Of a stretch of DNA of 64,000 nucleotides, positions 35,066 to 44,619 are shown one piece after another (position 1 is the first letter of the stretch; each line of letters starts with the position of its first letter). The notes under the pieces are model-generated. The model was not told the origin of the DNA, ran no database searches, and saw only the letters and a program-made list of their open reading frames with translations. Location of the stretch: positions 372,001 through 436,000 of the forward strand of contig CBDCUC010000040.1 in NCBI GenBank assembly GCA_965222485.1. The letters are read 5' to 3'. The position numbers were made by a program, and so were the translations under genes. Source of the DNA: CBDCUC01 sp965222485. GTDB lineage: Bacteria > Pseudomonadota > Alphaproteobacteria > Rhizobiales > Hyphomicrobiaceae.

Positions 35066-36700
35066 ATGAGGGCGAAAGCAGTGGTGCGGCGCGTCTTCGC
35101 TTGCTCAAGTCTGGTTTCGACCTTGAGCTTAATCGGTGTTGCCACACAAAGCGCCAATGCCGCCGAGATCACGCTCCATATGAAAGGCGGCGAATTTCGG
35201 GTGAGCGGCCAGCTATTAGCCTTCGATGAAAAACACTACTCTATCGATACTGAAGCGTTCGGGCACATGCGCCTCAGCACCGAGCGCTACACGTGCGTCA
35301 GCGATGTGTGCCCGACCGGGCCCTATGTGCGCGAAACTGCTCTGCAGGCAGCAGCCTTCGGCACCGGCGACCCTGCCGGACGCATCACGATCACCGGTTC
35401 GAAGTTGATCGCAGAGAAGTTGATGCCGGCATTGGTTGATGCCTACGCCCGCACTCAATCGCTGCAAGTCGAGAAAATCACCGAAGCAGAACCGGTTGAT
35501 ATGACATTCAAGCTCCGGGATTCAAGCGCCAACGAAATGGGTGTGATTGAGCTACAAAGCCGCAATTCAGAACAGGCATTTTCAGCATTGAAGGCCAAAG
35601 AGGCGCTCGTTGGAATGTCAGCGCGGCCGGTGAGTAAGGCCGAGGTCAAAGCACTTGGCGAGTTGAAATTCGGTGACATGCGCAGCGCCGCCAACGAGCA
35701 TGTCATCGCGCTTAGTGGATTGGTTGTGTTGGTTCCACCAAGCAATACGCTGACAGAAATATCGCTGGAAAATTTGGCCAACGTCTTTTCCGGCAAGATC
35801 AAGGATTGGTCGGAGATCAAGGGACCGTCCGGCAAAATCAATATCTACGCTCCGGCGGAAACAAGTGCCAGTTGGCAAATCTTCCAGTCGAGCGTACTGG
35901 CCCCACGAAACCTGAAAATTGTCGAATCCGCAACGCGCATCGAGAGTTCCTCCGAACTCGCGACTAAGCTGGCGGCCGATCCTTTGGGACTCGCAATTTC
36001 GCACAGAGAATTTCAAGGCAAGTCGAAAGCGCTGGGACTTACCACATCCTGCGGTCTCAAATCCGCGCCGACGCAGTTTTCGCTCAAGGCGGAAGAGTAT
36101 CTCTTCAGCCGGCGAATGTATCTCTACACACCAGGTGAACCCGCCAACCACATGGCCAAAGGGCTCTTGAAGTTTGCATTGTCCGATGACGCTCAAGACC
36201 TTATCGAGAAGGCAGGCTTCATGAATCAGCAGCCAGACAGCCTTACTTTTTCCGAGCAGACGCAGCGCTTCGAATATGCACCCAAGGTCAATCCGGACGA
36301 CTTTGACAAAAAACTGATGGATGACATGACCGGTGAGTTGAAAGACGCACAGCGCTCGTCGTTCACGTTTAGGTTTTCCGAAGGCACCGCTAAACTGGAC
36401 AGTAAGGCATTTGCCGACATTGCGCGGCTGAGCGCGGCGCTAGCGAGCGACCCCTTAAAGGGCAAGACAATTATCCTTGCCGGCTTTGCCGACAGTGTCG
36501 GCCCATTTGATGGCAATCTGCAATTGTCCAGCCGGCGCGCAGAAACTGTATTGAATGCGTTGAAAGAGCACGACGCAACCAAACTCGAAGGCATAAAAGT
36601 GGTGACCAAAGGTTATGGCGAGATCGCACCGGTTGCCTGCAATGACACGGCACAGACGCAAGCCATCAACCGCCGCGTTGAGGTCTGGTTCAAGGAGTAG
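35066..36700 (+). CDS. Secreted PstS-like binding domain fused to an OmpA domain
   Basis: This protein of 544 residues has a signal peptide (about 1-33, ending S-A-N-A-A). A small domain (about 34-85, E-I-T-L-H-M-K-G-G-E-F) comes next, then a PstS/type-2 periplasmic-binding domain (about 90-360, I-T-I-T-G-S-K at the start and a V-F-S-G-K-I-K-D-W-S segment typical of phosphate binders), and a C-terminal OmpA peptidoglycan-binding domain (about 430-544, F-S-E-G-T-A-K-L, G-F-A-D-S-V-G and N-R-R-V-E-V-W). ATG 35066 is backed by GGAG 8 bases before it. It should bind an anion while tethered to the cell wall. No phosphate transporter genes adjoin it. Confidence 0.85.
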   Translation: MRAKAVVRRVFACSSLVSTLSLIGVATQSANAAEITLHMKGGEFRVSGQLLAFDEKHYSIDTEAFGHMRLSTERYTCVSDVCPTGPYVRETALQAAAFGTGDPAGRITITGSKLIAEKLMPALVDAYARTQSLQVEKITEAEPVDMTFKLRDSSANEMGVIELQSRNSEQAFSALKAKEALVGMSARPVSKAEVKALGELKFGDMRSAANEHVIALSGLVVLVPPSNTLTEISLENLANVFSGKIKDWSEIKGPSGKINIYAPAETSASWQIFQSSVLAPRNLKIVESATRIESSSELATKLAADPLGLAISHREFQGKSKALGLTTSCGLKSAPTQFSLKAEEYLFSRRMYLYTPGEPANHMAKGLLKFALSDDAQDLIEKAGFMNQQPDSLTFSEQTQRFEYAPKVNPDDFDKKLMDDMTGELKDAQRSSFTFRFSEGTAKLDSKAFADIARLSAALASDPLKGKTIILAGFADSVGPFDGNLQLSSRRAETVLNALKEHDATKLEGIKVVTKGYGEIAPVACNDTAQTQAINRRVEVWFKE

Positions 36701-36763
36701 GAGCCACCGGCCTACATCTTATCAAAATAGCTCACGTGCCGCGGGTCATTTGTGCTCGGCTTG

Positions 36764-36970
36764 TTTTCGCTCACGCTGCTGTTCCTCGGCCCTTGGCCTC
36801 GGGCAGCTGCGCGGGCGCGCGGCAGTGCCGCGGGTCGCCTTGCTCCCTGTTGTGCCAGCCAGCACGCTCGGCCGAAGCTAGGACACCTCCCGCCGTCGCG
36901 GTAGCCGGAGGCGTCGCGATCGGCGTTTGCACGTGCCGGCGCTTCAGCGCCGAATAGCGCGTGAAGAATT
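36764..36970. repeat. Dispersed intergenic repeat, copy B
   Basis: The left block 36764-36822 matches 26211-26270 and the right block 36881-36970 matches 26381-26470, both at high identity, in the same order and orientation, with about 60 bases between. The right-block core (CACCTCCCGCCGTCGCGGTAGCC-type sequence, then GGAGGCGTCGCGATCGGCG) also recurs at 60252. It lies between the convergent 3' ends of the OmpA-fusion and sortase genes, so any effect on transcript ends would reach both. Confidence 0.72.
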
Positions 36971-37003
36971 TAGAGAGAGCATCAATAAAGACGGGTGACA
37001 CCA

Positions 37004-37639
37004 TCATGACCGCGCTCTTGCATGCACCAGATATCTTAAAGGCCCCTGCGTACGTGCCGACAAAGGCCAACACGTCGAAAGCACCAGGCCAGCCTTTGCC
37101 CTACCTGCCCCAATCGTCGTTGGCGTACCGGCGGCAATACCGGAATTGTCCCACCTAACAACGGACGTGCCTGTCACGACAAAGTCGGTTTTCACGCCGT
37201 CCATGCGCGTCACGCTAATCGTATCTCCCATCTTGACATCACCGATGAAGCCGAAGTGCGTATCGCGATGCGCAGCCAGTACCGATTGACCCGGGTCACC
37301 AGGCAATGGCGTCGCTTCAACATGACCGGGACCGAACGCCAGCGCCTGTCCGCTTGATCCAGCAAGAATGACCGCCGTCGCGCCGATGCGTTTCACTTCG
37401 AGCCGCGCTACCGGCCATGTATCAGCCCAGCTCCATGGCTTCACGATCTCACCACTTTTAAGGCTTTGGCCAAACGCACGATCCAGCAAAATCTGCGCAA
37501 CGATTGCTTTCGCATGTATGTAGAACGCTTGTGCAATGAACATGAGCCCGGCGGCGAAGAGCATGAGGGCGGCCGCGATCATGGATCGTGATCGCGGCCG
37601 CTGTGCCGCTGAACTGCACTGGATGGGGGAACAGTGCAT
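37004..37639 (-). CDS. Class GN sortase
   Basis: This 211-residue transpeptidase is of the type found in marine proteobacteria. It has an N-terminal membrane helix (about 20-43), His124 in L-A-A-H-R-D-T-H-F, the catalytic Cys190 in L-S-T-C-W-P-L and Arg202 in L-R-Y. It would cut the LPxTA-type signal of its dedicated target and anchor it, and it starts 11 bases after the stop of that target. GAGG five bases before ATG 37639 supports the start. Substrate pairing is inferred from adjacency and from the known TIGR03784/TIGR03788 pairing. Confidence 0.93.
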   Translation of the reverse strand: MHCSPIQCSSAAQRPRSRSMIAAALMLFAAGLMFIAQAFYIHAKAIVAQILLDRAFGQSLKSGEIVKPWSWADTWPVARLEVKRIGATAVILAGSSGQALAFGPGHVEATPLPGDPGQSVLAAHRDTHFGFIGDVKMGDTISVTRMDGVKTDFVVTGTSVVRWDNSGIAAGTPTTIGAGRAKAGLVLSTCWPLSARTQGPLRYLVHARARS

Positions 37640-37650
37640 CGTTGCCTCGT

Positions 37651-40170
37651 TCAGCGGGGGATCGCAGCGGTTCGCCCGCGCGCGCCATAGAAGGCTGCCG
37701 CAAGACCGAGCAACACCAACAGCAATCCAATCATCAAACGCAGCTCCGCATCCGTTGCTGTCTGCGGGAGCCTGACGGCGACGATACCGGCAGCATTGTT
37801 TAGGCCGCCTGTAGCGGGCCGCGGCGCCACCGCAATCTGCTTCATCATTGCCTGCTCAAGCTTGGGTAGATTTGCCGGAGTGTTGAGGACTGCTTTCTCT
37901 AGACGGCCACCGTTCTTCCCGGCATCGCGCTGTCGTTCGCCGCCCATATCTGCGCGCTGTCCTCGTTTGCCGAACACTTTTTCAAAATCCCAGCCGTCCG
38001 GCAGATTGAGCGGGACGTCCGCGCGGGTGAGCGCAACACCGTTCGGCCGCTCAGGTGTCGCGTCCACTGCCACCAAACTTGTCAGGCGGCTGACCAGATG
38101 ATGGTCCAGTGCCAGCCGCAGGATTGCCTGTTCCGCATCCTGAGGTGTCCGCCGCCCAAGACGCAAATCGACCTCCGCATCGGCAATCTTGCGCCGCGCC
38201 CAGATTTTAGAAATGCCGTTTCCTGTCGCCGCCCCAGTCAACGCCAGCTTGGCCACCCATGGCTGCGAGCCAATCATGCCGGAGATTTCCAGACGGCCCG
38301 CGGTGCCAGAAAGCTTTGCTGCAAGCACGACCGGCTCGCCGCGGTAAAGGTCCGGCAGCAGGCCCGGTGTTGTCACTGCGTCGACACCGGTAAAGGTGGC
38401 TTGCAAGTTGGTCACGACCGGGTTTTCCAGCTTTGCAAAGAGCTCCTTCATCCGTGCTTCCACCTGGGCGGTCGAGCCGATGTGTGTCACGGTTCCTCGG
38501 CCAATTTCCGCTGCGCGCGCCATGAGGTGCGAATTTGGCGCTGAACCGATACCGACCATGAACAGACGCGAGCGGCCGCGATGGGCAGCAATAGCGTCAA
38601 ACAATTGTGCTTCATTGCCGATGGCGCCATCGGTGAGAAAAACAACCTGCCGCAAGTATTTTGCGCTTTGTGGCCCTTGTTCTTTCAAGGCAGCCAGCAA
38701 AGGTGCCAGCATTTCTGTGCCGCCGCGCGCATCCAGCCTTGAGACAAAGGACTTTGCCCTTGCGATGTACTTGCCTTCAGCCGGTACAGGGTTGCGAAAC
38801 ACCAGATCAAACGTGTTGTCGAAGCGGATGATATTGAAGCGGTCCTGAGGTTTGAGCCGTTCAAGTCCGAACATGAGACTTGCTTTCGCCTGGGCAATCG
38901 AACGCCCGCCCATCGAGCCTGAGTTATCGATGACGAAAATGACCTCACGCGGCATTGCCTCATTGCCGTTTTGATCGTTAGCAGACCCTCCTTGCGCAAT
39001 TTTCGTATCACTCGTCGGAGGTGTGATCATCGCGAGAATGTAGTCGTCACTCCCGACACGCTCGTGAAAAAGGCCGACTGTTGGTGCAGCCCCATTCTTG
39101 GCCGTCCAGCTAAGTTCAAAGTCGCGGTTTGCCGGTGTCGTCCCATCGGCAAGCTTGAGTGTACGAACATCCTCGGACGACGCATCTGAAACAATCTTAT
39201 GGTGGTGGCTGGTCACCTCGCCGAGGGGAAACCCTGCGTTAAGATGGACCGTCAAGGTCACGGGATTAACCGGCGGGGAGACTTCAGGATCGAGGACCGG
39301 TGGCGAAATGCGTTTCCGGTCCGGGACGGGATCATTCACTTGTCCCCATCCACGGCCATCTGCATCGAATTCGACTGTCTGGACAATCGGTTTGGGGTTG
39401 TATCGAGGCGCCACCACCATAGGAAAGCGCAATGAGAATTCATCGCCGGTTTGCTTGACTGTCTGCTGATACTCCAGCTGCAAAACAATGCTTTCACCCG
39501 GCCCGATATTGGCGATCGAGTGAGTGAAGATGTTCGGCCGTTCCTGTTCGAGCAGCGCCGCCTTTTGACCAGCGGCTTTGGCGCGTTCATAAATGACCTT
39601 GGCTTCCTGTCGTTCCTTGATGTCGCCGATGATGATCTTGTCGCCGATAACCATTTTCAGCGTGTCGACCGCTGCTGTCTCAGGCAGCGGGAAAACGTAG
39701 ACCGCTTCGACCCACCCTTGCGTCGGATTGACGAAATGCTGTGTCAGACGCCCGCGCGCGGTCGGCCCATTGACCGTAATGTCCGCGTCCATTCCAAGCC
39801 GCGGTGCTTCAATAAACTGTCCGTCCTGATGCCCCTTGAACAGGAGTGTTCCGGTGCGCGCTTCAGCTGGCGTCATGAGGCCTGTCATGGCGGCCTGTGC
39901 CGCTGCTGTTCGCGACAGTTGGGCACGTTCTTCGCGGGCTTGGGCGCTCAGAGCCATCCCGCTTACCCCAAAAAGCGCCGCAATCGCCATGACCATCAGG
40001 CGGCGGCGCGCGGCCCGCGCCAGGCCAAATTGCTTGATCTGGCCCGGGCTTGGTTGAAGTACGCTTCTATCGGATGGGCGGGGACCGACCTTTTGATCAG
40101 CCTCGCCGGCCTGGCGGTTGGAAAGCATAATGAGCTTGCACTGATTGCCTTCGGGGTTTGAACACGTCAT
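37651..40170 (-). CDS. Sortase target protein with VIT and VWA domains
   Basis: This protein of 839 residues has a long N-terminus with a signal-type helix (about 56-80, ending S-A-Q-A), a VIT domain (about 100-240, G-R-L-T-Q-H-F-x-N) and a VWA domain (about 400-580) with an intact MIDAS, I-D-N-S-G-S-M. A Pro-rich linker follows, then a C-terminal sorting signal: L-P-Q-T-A at 801-805, a hydrophobic helix and a basic tail R-G-R. This is the marine proteobacterial sortase target type. AGGAGG seven bases before ATG 40170 makes the start firm (the frame opens at 40299). It resembles inter-alpha-trypsin inhibitor heavy chains; the role is probably surface adhesion. Confidence 0.93.
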   Translation of the reverse strand: MTCSNPEGNQCKLIMLSNRQAGEADQKVGPRPSDRSVLQPSPGQIKQFGLARAARRRLMVMAIAALFGVSGMALSAQAREERAQLSRTAAAQAAMTGLMTPAEARTGTLLFKGHQDGQFIEAPRLGMDADITVNGPTARGRLTQHFVNPTQGWVEAVYVFPLPETAAVDTLKMVIGDKIIIGDIKERQEAKVIYERAKAAGQKAALLEQERPNIFTHSIANIGPGESIVLQLEYQQTVKQTGDEFSLRFPMVVAPRYNPKPIVQTVEFDADGRGWGQVNDPVPDRKRISPPVLDPEVSPPVNPVTLTVHLNAGFPLGEVTSHHHKIVSDASSEDVRTLKLADGTTPANRDFELSWTAKNGAAPTVGLFHERVGSDDYILAMITPPTSDTKIAQGGSANDQNGNEAMPREVIFVIDNSGSMGGRSIAQAKASLMFGLERLKPQDRFNIIRFDNTFDLVFRNPVPAEGKYIARAKSFVSRLDARGGTEMLAPLLAALKEQGPQSAKYLRQVVFLTDGAIGNEAQLFDAIAAHRGRSRLFMVGIGSAPNSHLMARAAEIGRGTVTHIGSTAQVEARMKELFAKLENPVVTNLQATFTGVDAVTTPGLLPDLYRGEPVVLAAKLSGTAGRLEISGMIGSQPWVAKLALTGAATGNGISKIWARRKIADAEVDLRLGRRTPQDAEQAILRLALDHHLVSRLTSLVAVDATPERPNGVALTRADVPLNLPDGWDFEKVFGKRGQRADMGGERQRDAGKNGGRLEKAVLNTPANLPKLEQAMMKQIAVAPRPATGGLNNAAGIVAVRLPQTATDAELRLMIGLLLVLLGLAAAFYGARGRTAAIPR

Positions 40171-40399
40171 GAAAAATCCTCCTGTAGACAGGCCCCTCCC
40201 GTTTTGGCCCGTGACGTCGGTGAGTTTTTCAATGTTTCGCCAAGGTGTTCGAGCGTGATGTTCTGGCCTTTTCTGTACTGGCCTGCCAATCGGCCTCATT
40301 GCTGGCGGTGATTTACGGTCAATGGCGCTTCATTACGGAAATGTGCGCAAATGTCCGTCTGAATGCTTGAAGAGATGAACCCGGGGGACGCGTGTCTCG

Positions 40400-41164
40400 A
40401 TGACGATGGCAACCGAAAAGAAACTGACCGACGACGAAAGCCGTCGTGTCGCGGTGACCGTGCGCGAGGAACTTGCGCGCCGCCACATTACCCGTCAGCA
40501 ACTTGCACTGGATGCCAAGATTAGTCTGTCGACTTTGGAAAAGGCGCTGTCCGGAAAGCGACCCTTCACGATTGCCACGACTGTCCGCTTGGAAGAGGCG
40601 CTAAAGCTGGAGCTTCGCGACACGCAAGGCAATTCGCGCCAACCTGAGAATCTTCCCTCTCTCGCGCCGGAATCTTTGGGTTCTTATGCCAGGCCGGCTG
40701 TGACCTGGATTGAGGACAATTACGTCACGCTCAGACCGTCGTTTGGTGAACCCGATGCAGTCTACGCCTATCTGACCAGGATAGAATGGGATGACGCGCA
40801 GTCCTGCCTGGCTTTTCACGAATCAGAACGCATGGACCGGGACTTCACCCAGTGGGGCACGGTCTCTATTCCACACCAGTCCGGTCACATCTATTTGGTC
40901 ACCAACCGGCATGGTCAGTACCGGCTGATTGTCGTTGCACGCCCGACCATCAATCGCGAGATGCACGGCATTCTGACCACGCTTCAGGCAGGTCGCGGTT
41001 CGCAGCTTCTGCCGGTGTCGACACCCATCGTATTCGTCCCGCAATCGGTCATGACCAATCCGCAGTTCGGGCGCGTAACTTCTGCCGACGACTGTTACGA
41101 TGAGTATCGTGTCTATCTCAAACGCACGATCGAAGACTCTTACGCGCGACTTCTGCAGGGCTAA
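40400..41164 (+). CDS. XRE-family transcriptional regulator with C-terminal sensor
   Basis: This 254-residue protein has an N-terminal lambda-repressor-like helix-turn-helix at about 15-70 (R-Q-Q-L-A-L-D-A-K-I-S-L-S-T-L-E-K-A-L-S). The C-terminal domain of about 170 residues is of no recognised family; it contains A-V-Y-A-Y-L-T-R-I and several aromatic residues and may bind a ligand. It is divergent from the sortase-target gene with a gap of 229 bp, so it could regulate that pair. ATG 40400 is used; a second ATG lies two codons on. Confidence 0.75.
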   Translation: MTMATEKKLTDDESRRVAVTVREELARRHITRQQLALDAKISLSTLEKALSGKRPFTIATTVRLEEALKLELRDTQGNSRQPENLPSLAPESLGSYARPAVTWIEDNYVTLRPSFGEPDAVYAYLTRIEWDDAQSCLAFHESERMDRDFTQWGTVSIPHQSGHIYLVTNRHGQYRLIVVARPTINREMHGILTTLQAGRGSQLLPVSTPIVFVPQSVMTNPQFGRVTSADDCYDEYRVYLKRTIEDSYARLLQG

Positions 41165-41406
41165 AGCGTGTCGTATATATTTGAGGTCACCTTGACCGGG
41201 AGCAACGCGACCCGGCGCATGCACTCCGATCGTCGCGCGTCCTTTCACGCGCGGCGTGAATCGGCAGTGCCAAGAATGCGCCGCACCGTCGGAGGTGCTG
41301 CGCGTAGCGCGAATTGCGCCGTGAGACAAAGCTTAAGGCGAGGCGCATTTTGTGCGACTCGTGGCAGTGACCTTGTTGCGACCCAAGTTGAAACCTGACC
41401 GAACCC

Positions 41407-44400
41407 TCACTCTGCCGCCGCCACGTCCGCGCGGGCCCCATGTTTATCGGCCCCCGTTAGCAATCTCCGCAACTTGCCCGCCGCCTGACCGATATCACCC
41501 CCAATACCGACAAGTGCCGGCACAAGGACGAGCACCAGGATCGTCGCGGCGGCGAGTCCGAAGACCAGGGTCACAGCCATCGGAATTAGGAACTGTGCTT
41601 GCCGGCTTGTCTCAAACAACAATGGGGTCAGACCGCCGATCGTCGTCAGCGAAGTGAGCAGAACCGCCCGGAACCTGTCGCGCGATGCCCCAATGGTCGC
41701 TTCTTCCAAATTGTCGCCCTCGCCGAGCCGTTGCTTGATCCGGCTCACCAGCACAATCGAGTCGTTGACCAGAATCCCGGAGAGCCCCAGAAGGCCGATA
41801 AGACTGATAATGGTCAGGGCGTAGCCCATCACGTAATGACCGATTAGTGCGCCGACAAAGCCGAACGGGATAATCGCCATCACCGCAAGCGGTTTCCAGT
41901 AGCTCCCGAACACGATGCCCAGCACGATATAGATGATGCCGAGCGCTAGAAGCGCACCTTGTTGCAAATCTTTGAATGATTTCTGTGTTTCGTCAGCGCG
42001 GCCTTTGAAGCTGTAGCGTAGTCCATATTTCTCCGCGATGTCTGGCATAACCTCAGCTTCCAGACGTGCAACCACCTCCTGAGTGCTTGAGACGTCGGCA
42101 TCAATGTCGCCGGTAACGCCAACTGTTGTGACGCCGTCTTTACGTTGCACGATTGAGAAGCTCTGCCGTTCTTCGATTGTCACGGCTTCCGTTAGTGGAA
42201 CCCTCGCACCGGTCGGGCCTGTCAGATAGAGCTGCTCTAGGTCTTGTCGCCCGGATAAGGATTGCTTGCGCATGACCCTGACCGTGATTTCTTCATCGTC
42301 GCGGGCAAACCGCGTTGCCACGGCGCCGTCAAATGCGTTGCGGACCTGCCGGCCGATGCTCGCGCCCGTAAAGCCGAGTGCGTGACCACGCGGTGTCAGC
42401 GAGAATACATACTCTTGCTTGCCGTAAGGAAGGTCATCGCCGATTGCCGAGACGCCGGGAAATGCCGTTAGTGCCTCTTTCACGTCATCAGCAGCTTTTT
42501 TCAAAACTTCGGTTGGGGCATCCTGCAACCGCACATCGACATCTCGGCCCGGCGGTCCACCTCTGCGCCCTGCGATGGCGACGCGCTCAACACCAGGAAT
42601 CTGAGGAAGCGCTTCGCGCCAAGCACGGATGACTTTTTTAGTGGCGATACTTCGCTGTTCGCTGGGGGTCAACTGCACATTGATTTCTGCCAGATTGTCC
42701 CCTTGCGAGCGTTGCGCCTGGCCCAACACCGCAAAGCTCGCCTCAACGAGTTTTGTCTCATCCTTTTCCTTGAGGTTCGCCAGCAGTTTGCTTTCTACCT
42801 GATCAAGCGCAACGAGAAGTTTGCCGACGGCTTTAGCTTGGTCAGGCTTAGGTGTTCCAGGCGCAAACTCAACGGTTGCTCGCAGGTTTTCCGATTCCGG
42901 CGAGGGGAAAAACTGGAAGCCAACACGTCCGCCGGCGAGCATGCCTACCGCCAGTATGAAGCTGGCAACAAGTGCTGCAACCGTTGTGTAACGCCAGGCA
43001 TAGGTCAGCGTAACAAAGCGGCTGAATGCCCCATCGCGCAACTTGGCAAATCTAGCATCGAACATCTGACGCGGTTTGCTCGTTTTGCGTGCGCGTTTGC
43101 CACCGTGCCGAAGATGGCCCGGAAGGATGAGAAAGCACTCGACCGTGCTGGCGATCAGAACTGCAACAACGACAAGTGGGATGGCAACCATGATTTGCCC
43201 GATTCTGTCGCCAACAAAAAAAATCGGCAGGAACGCCGCCATTGTTGTGATCGTCGCGGCGATAACGGGGGGAAACATCGTCAGCGCGCCGCTCTCTGCG
43301 GCCGTCAGGCTATCCAAGCCTTGCTGCTCCAATGTTGCCGCCTGCTCGCCAACCACAATGGCGTCATCCACAATAATGCCGAGCATCATGATGAGCGCAA
43401 ACATTGAGATCATATTGATTGACTGTCCGCTCAAATACATAACGGAAAGTGCTGCGAGCAACGCCACGGGAATACCCGCCGCCACCCAAAATGCAATTCT
43501 GGCATTCAGGAAGATAAACAGCATGGCCAAGACGAGAACGAGACCTTGCAATCCGTTATTTATCAGGATGCCGAGCCGCTGCGTGACGAATTTTCCGCGA
43601 ATGTCGTAGACGTCAATGTCGAGTGATTCAGGCAGCGTTGCCCTTTTTGTATCGATAACATCCTGGGCAATCCGCATCGTCTCCAGCGTATCGGCGCTCA
43701 AAGCTCGCTGGACGTTGAGTTCGATTGCAGGGTTTCCCCGGATCAGTCCGATTTTGCCTTCACGCTCAAACTGCGTGTTGATTTTTGCAATGTCCTTTAG
43801 AAGAACCTTTTCGCCGCCGGCAGCCGATTTGATTTCAATTTCGCCGATGCTTTCCGGACTTCTGCGCTCAGAGCGCGAGCGCAGTTGAACATCAACCTCG
43901 CCTTCCAGTTTTCCGGACGGCAAGTCCTGTGTGTTATCGCGAATGCGTTGGGCAACTGTTTCAAGCGTAAGCCCCAGCCGTCGCAACTCAAACTCGTTGA
44001 GTTCAATCCAAATCTCTTCGTCACGCTCGCCACTCATGGATATGCGGTCGATTCCACCTGCCAGCAGTGCGTCACGCAACTCCTTTGCATAAGTGTTGAG
44101 CACTTTTTCCGAGAATGGTCCTGATATCGCGATCTTCGCGACAGGATCATACATCTTCGAACGTGCGATAATCGGCCGCTCAGAATCCTCCGGCAGTGTC
44201 GTGATGCGCGAAATCGCTTGTTCGATATCGCTTTGCGCCTTTTGTAATTCGGCATGCGCATAAAACTCAATCGAGATGACGGCCGTCCCGTCGCGTGCGA
44301 TCGATGTGACTTCGCTCACATCGTCGAGGAAACGCAGTTCCGGTTCCAATACATCAAGAATATTGGTGGCAACGTCCTCCGCGCTGGCACCCGTCCAAGG

Positions 44401-44619
44401 CACCGTGACGCTGATCGATGGAATCTCAATGTTCGGAAAAAACTGCCTGTTCAGCCTGAGGAGGCTGAATAGGCCCACCATGATGATCATGGCCATCAGA
44501 AGATTGGGTAATGTCGGGTGGCGCACAAACGTGCTGATGACGCCGCGCGGCGCCCGTCCACCCGCATGCGCATCCGGCGGCCCGCTTCTAGGCGCGCGCA
44601 TCTTGGGACTTTTGGTCAC
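41407..44619 (-). CDS. RND efflux transporter permease
   Basis: This 1070-residue inner-membrane pump is of the AcrB/hydrophobe-amphiphile efflux type. It shows L-N-R-Q-F-F-P-N-I-E near 52-61, V-T-V-P-W-T-G-A-S (70-78), about twelve membrane helices in two repeats, and the TM4 proton-relay Asp-Asp in G-I-I-V-D-D-A-I-V-V-G. Large periplasmic loops follow helices 1 and 7. The start overlaps the adaptor stop by four bases. No outer-membrane TolC partner is adjacent, so it probably uses a shared one. Substrates could be drugs, bile-like lipids or metals; they are not predictable. Confidence 0.93.
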   Translation of the reverse strand: MTKSPKMRAPRSGPPDAHAGGRAPRGVISTFVRHPTLPNLLMAMIIMVGLFSLLRLNRQFFPNIEIPSISVTVPWTGASAEDVATNILDVLEPELRFLDDVSEVTSIARDGTAVISIEFYAHAELQKAQSDIEQAISRITTLPEDSERPIIARSKMYDPVAKIAISGPFSEKVLNTYAKELRDALLAGGIDRISMSGERDEEIWIELNEFELRRLGLTLETVAQRIRDNTQDLPSGKLEGEVDVQLRSRSERRSPESIGEIEIKSAAGGEKVLLKDIAKINTQFEREGKIGLIRGNPAIELNVQRALSADTLETMRIAQDVIDTKRATLPESLDIDVYDIRGKFVTQRLGILINNGLQGLVLVLAMLFIFLNARIAFWVAAGIPVALLAALSVMYLSGQSINMISMFALIMMLGIIVDDAIVVGEQAATLEQQGLDSLTAAESGALTMFPPVIAATITTMAAFLPIFFVGDRIGQIMVAIPLVVVAVLIASTVECFLILPGHLRHGGKRARKTSKPRQMFDARFAKLRDGAFSRFVTLTYAWRYTTVAALVASFILAVGMLAGGRVGFQFFPSPESENLRATVEFAPGTPKPDQAKAVGKLLVALDQVESKLLANLKEKDETKLVEASFAVLGQAQRSQGDNLAEINVQLTPSEQRSIATKKVIRAWREALPQIPGVERVAIAGRRGGPPGRDVDVRLQDAPTEVLKKAADDVKEALTAFPGVSAIGDDLPYGKQEYVFSLTPRGHALGFTGASIGRQVRNAFDGAVATRFARDDEEITVRVMRKQSLSGRQDLEQLYLTGPTGARVPLTEAVTIEERQSFSIVQRKDGVTTVGVTGDIDADVSSTQEVVARLEAEVMPDIAEKYGLRYSFKGRADETQKSFKDLQQGALLALGIIYIVLGIVFGSYWKPLAVMAIIPFGFVGALIGHYVMGYALTIISLIGLLGLSGILVNDSIVLVSRIKQRLGEGDNLEEATIGASRDRFRAVLLTSLTTIGGLTPLLFETSRQAQFLIPMAVTLVFGLAAATILVLVLVPALVGIGGDIGQAAGKLRRLLTGADKHGARADVAAAE

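Noticed and set aside
36736..36957. 73-residue plus-strand frame in repeat copy B with P-P-A-V-A-V-A-G-G
   Set aside because: The same peptide motif recurs in the other repeat copies because the DNA is repeated, so this is a repeat translation and not a gene.
42703..43407. 234-codon plus-strand frame opposite the RND permease
   Set aside because: It is antisense to a conserved transporter and has no start context.
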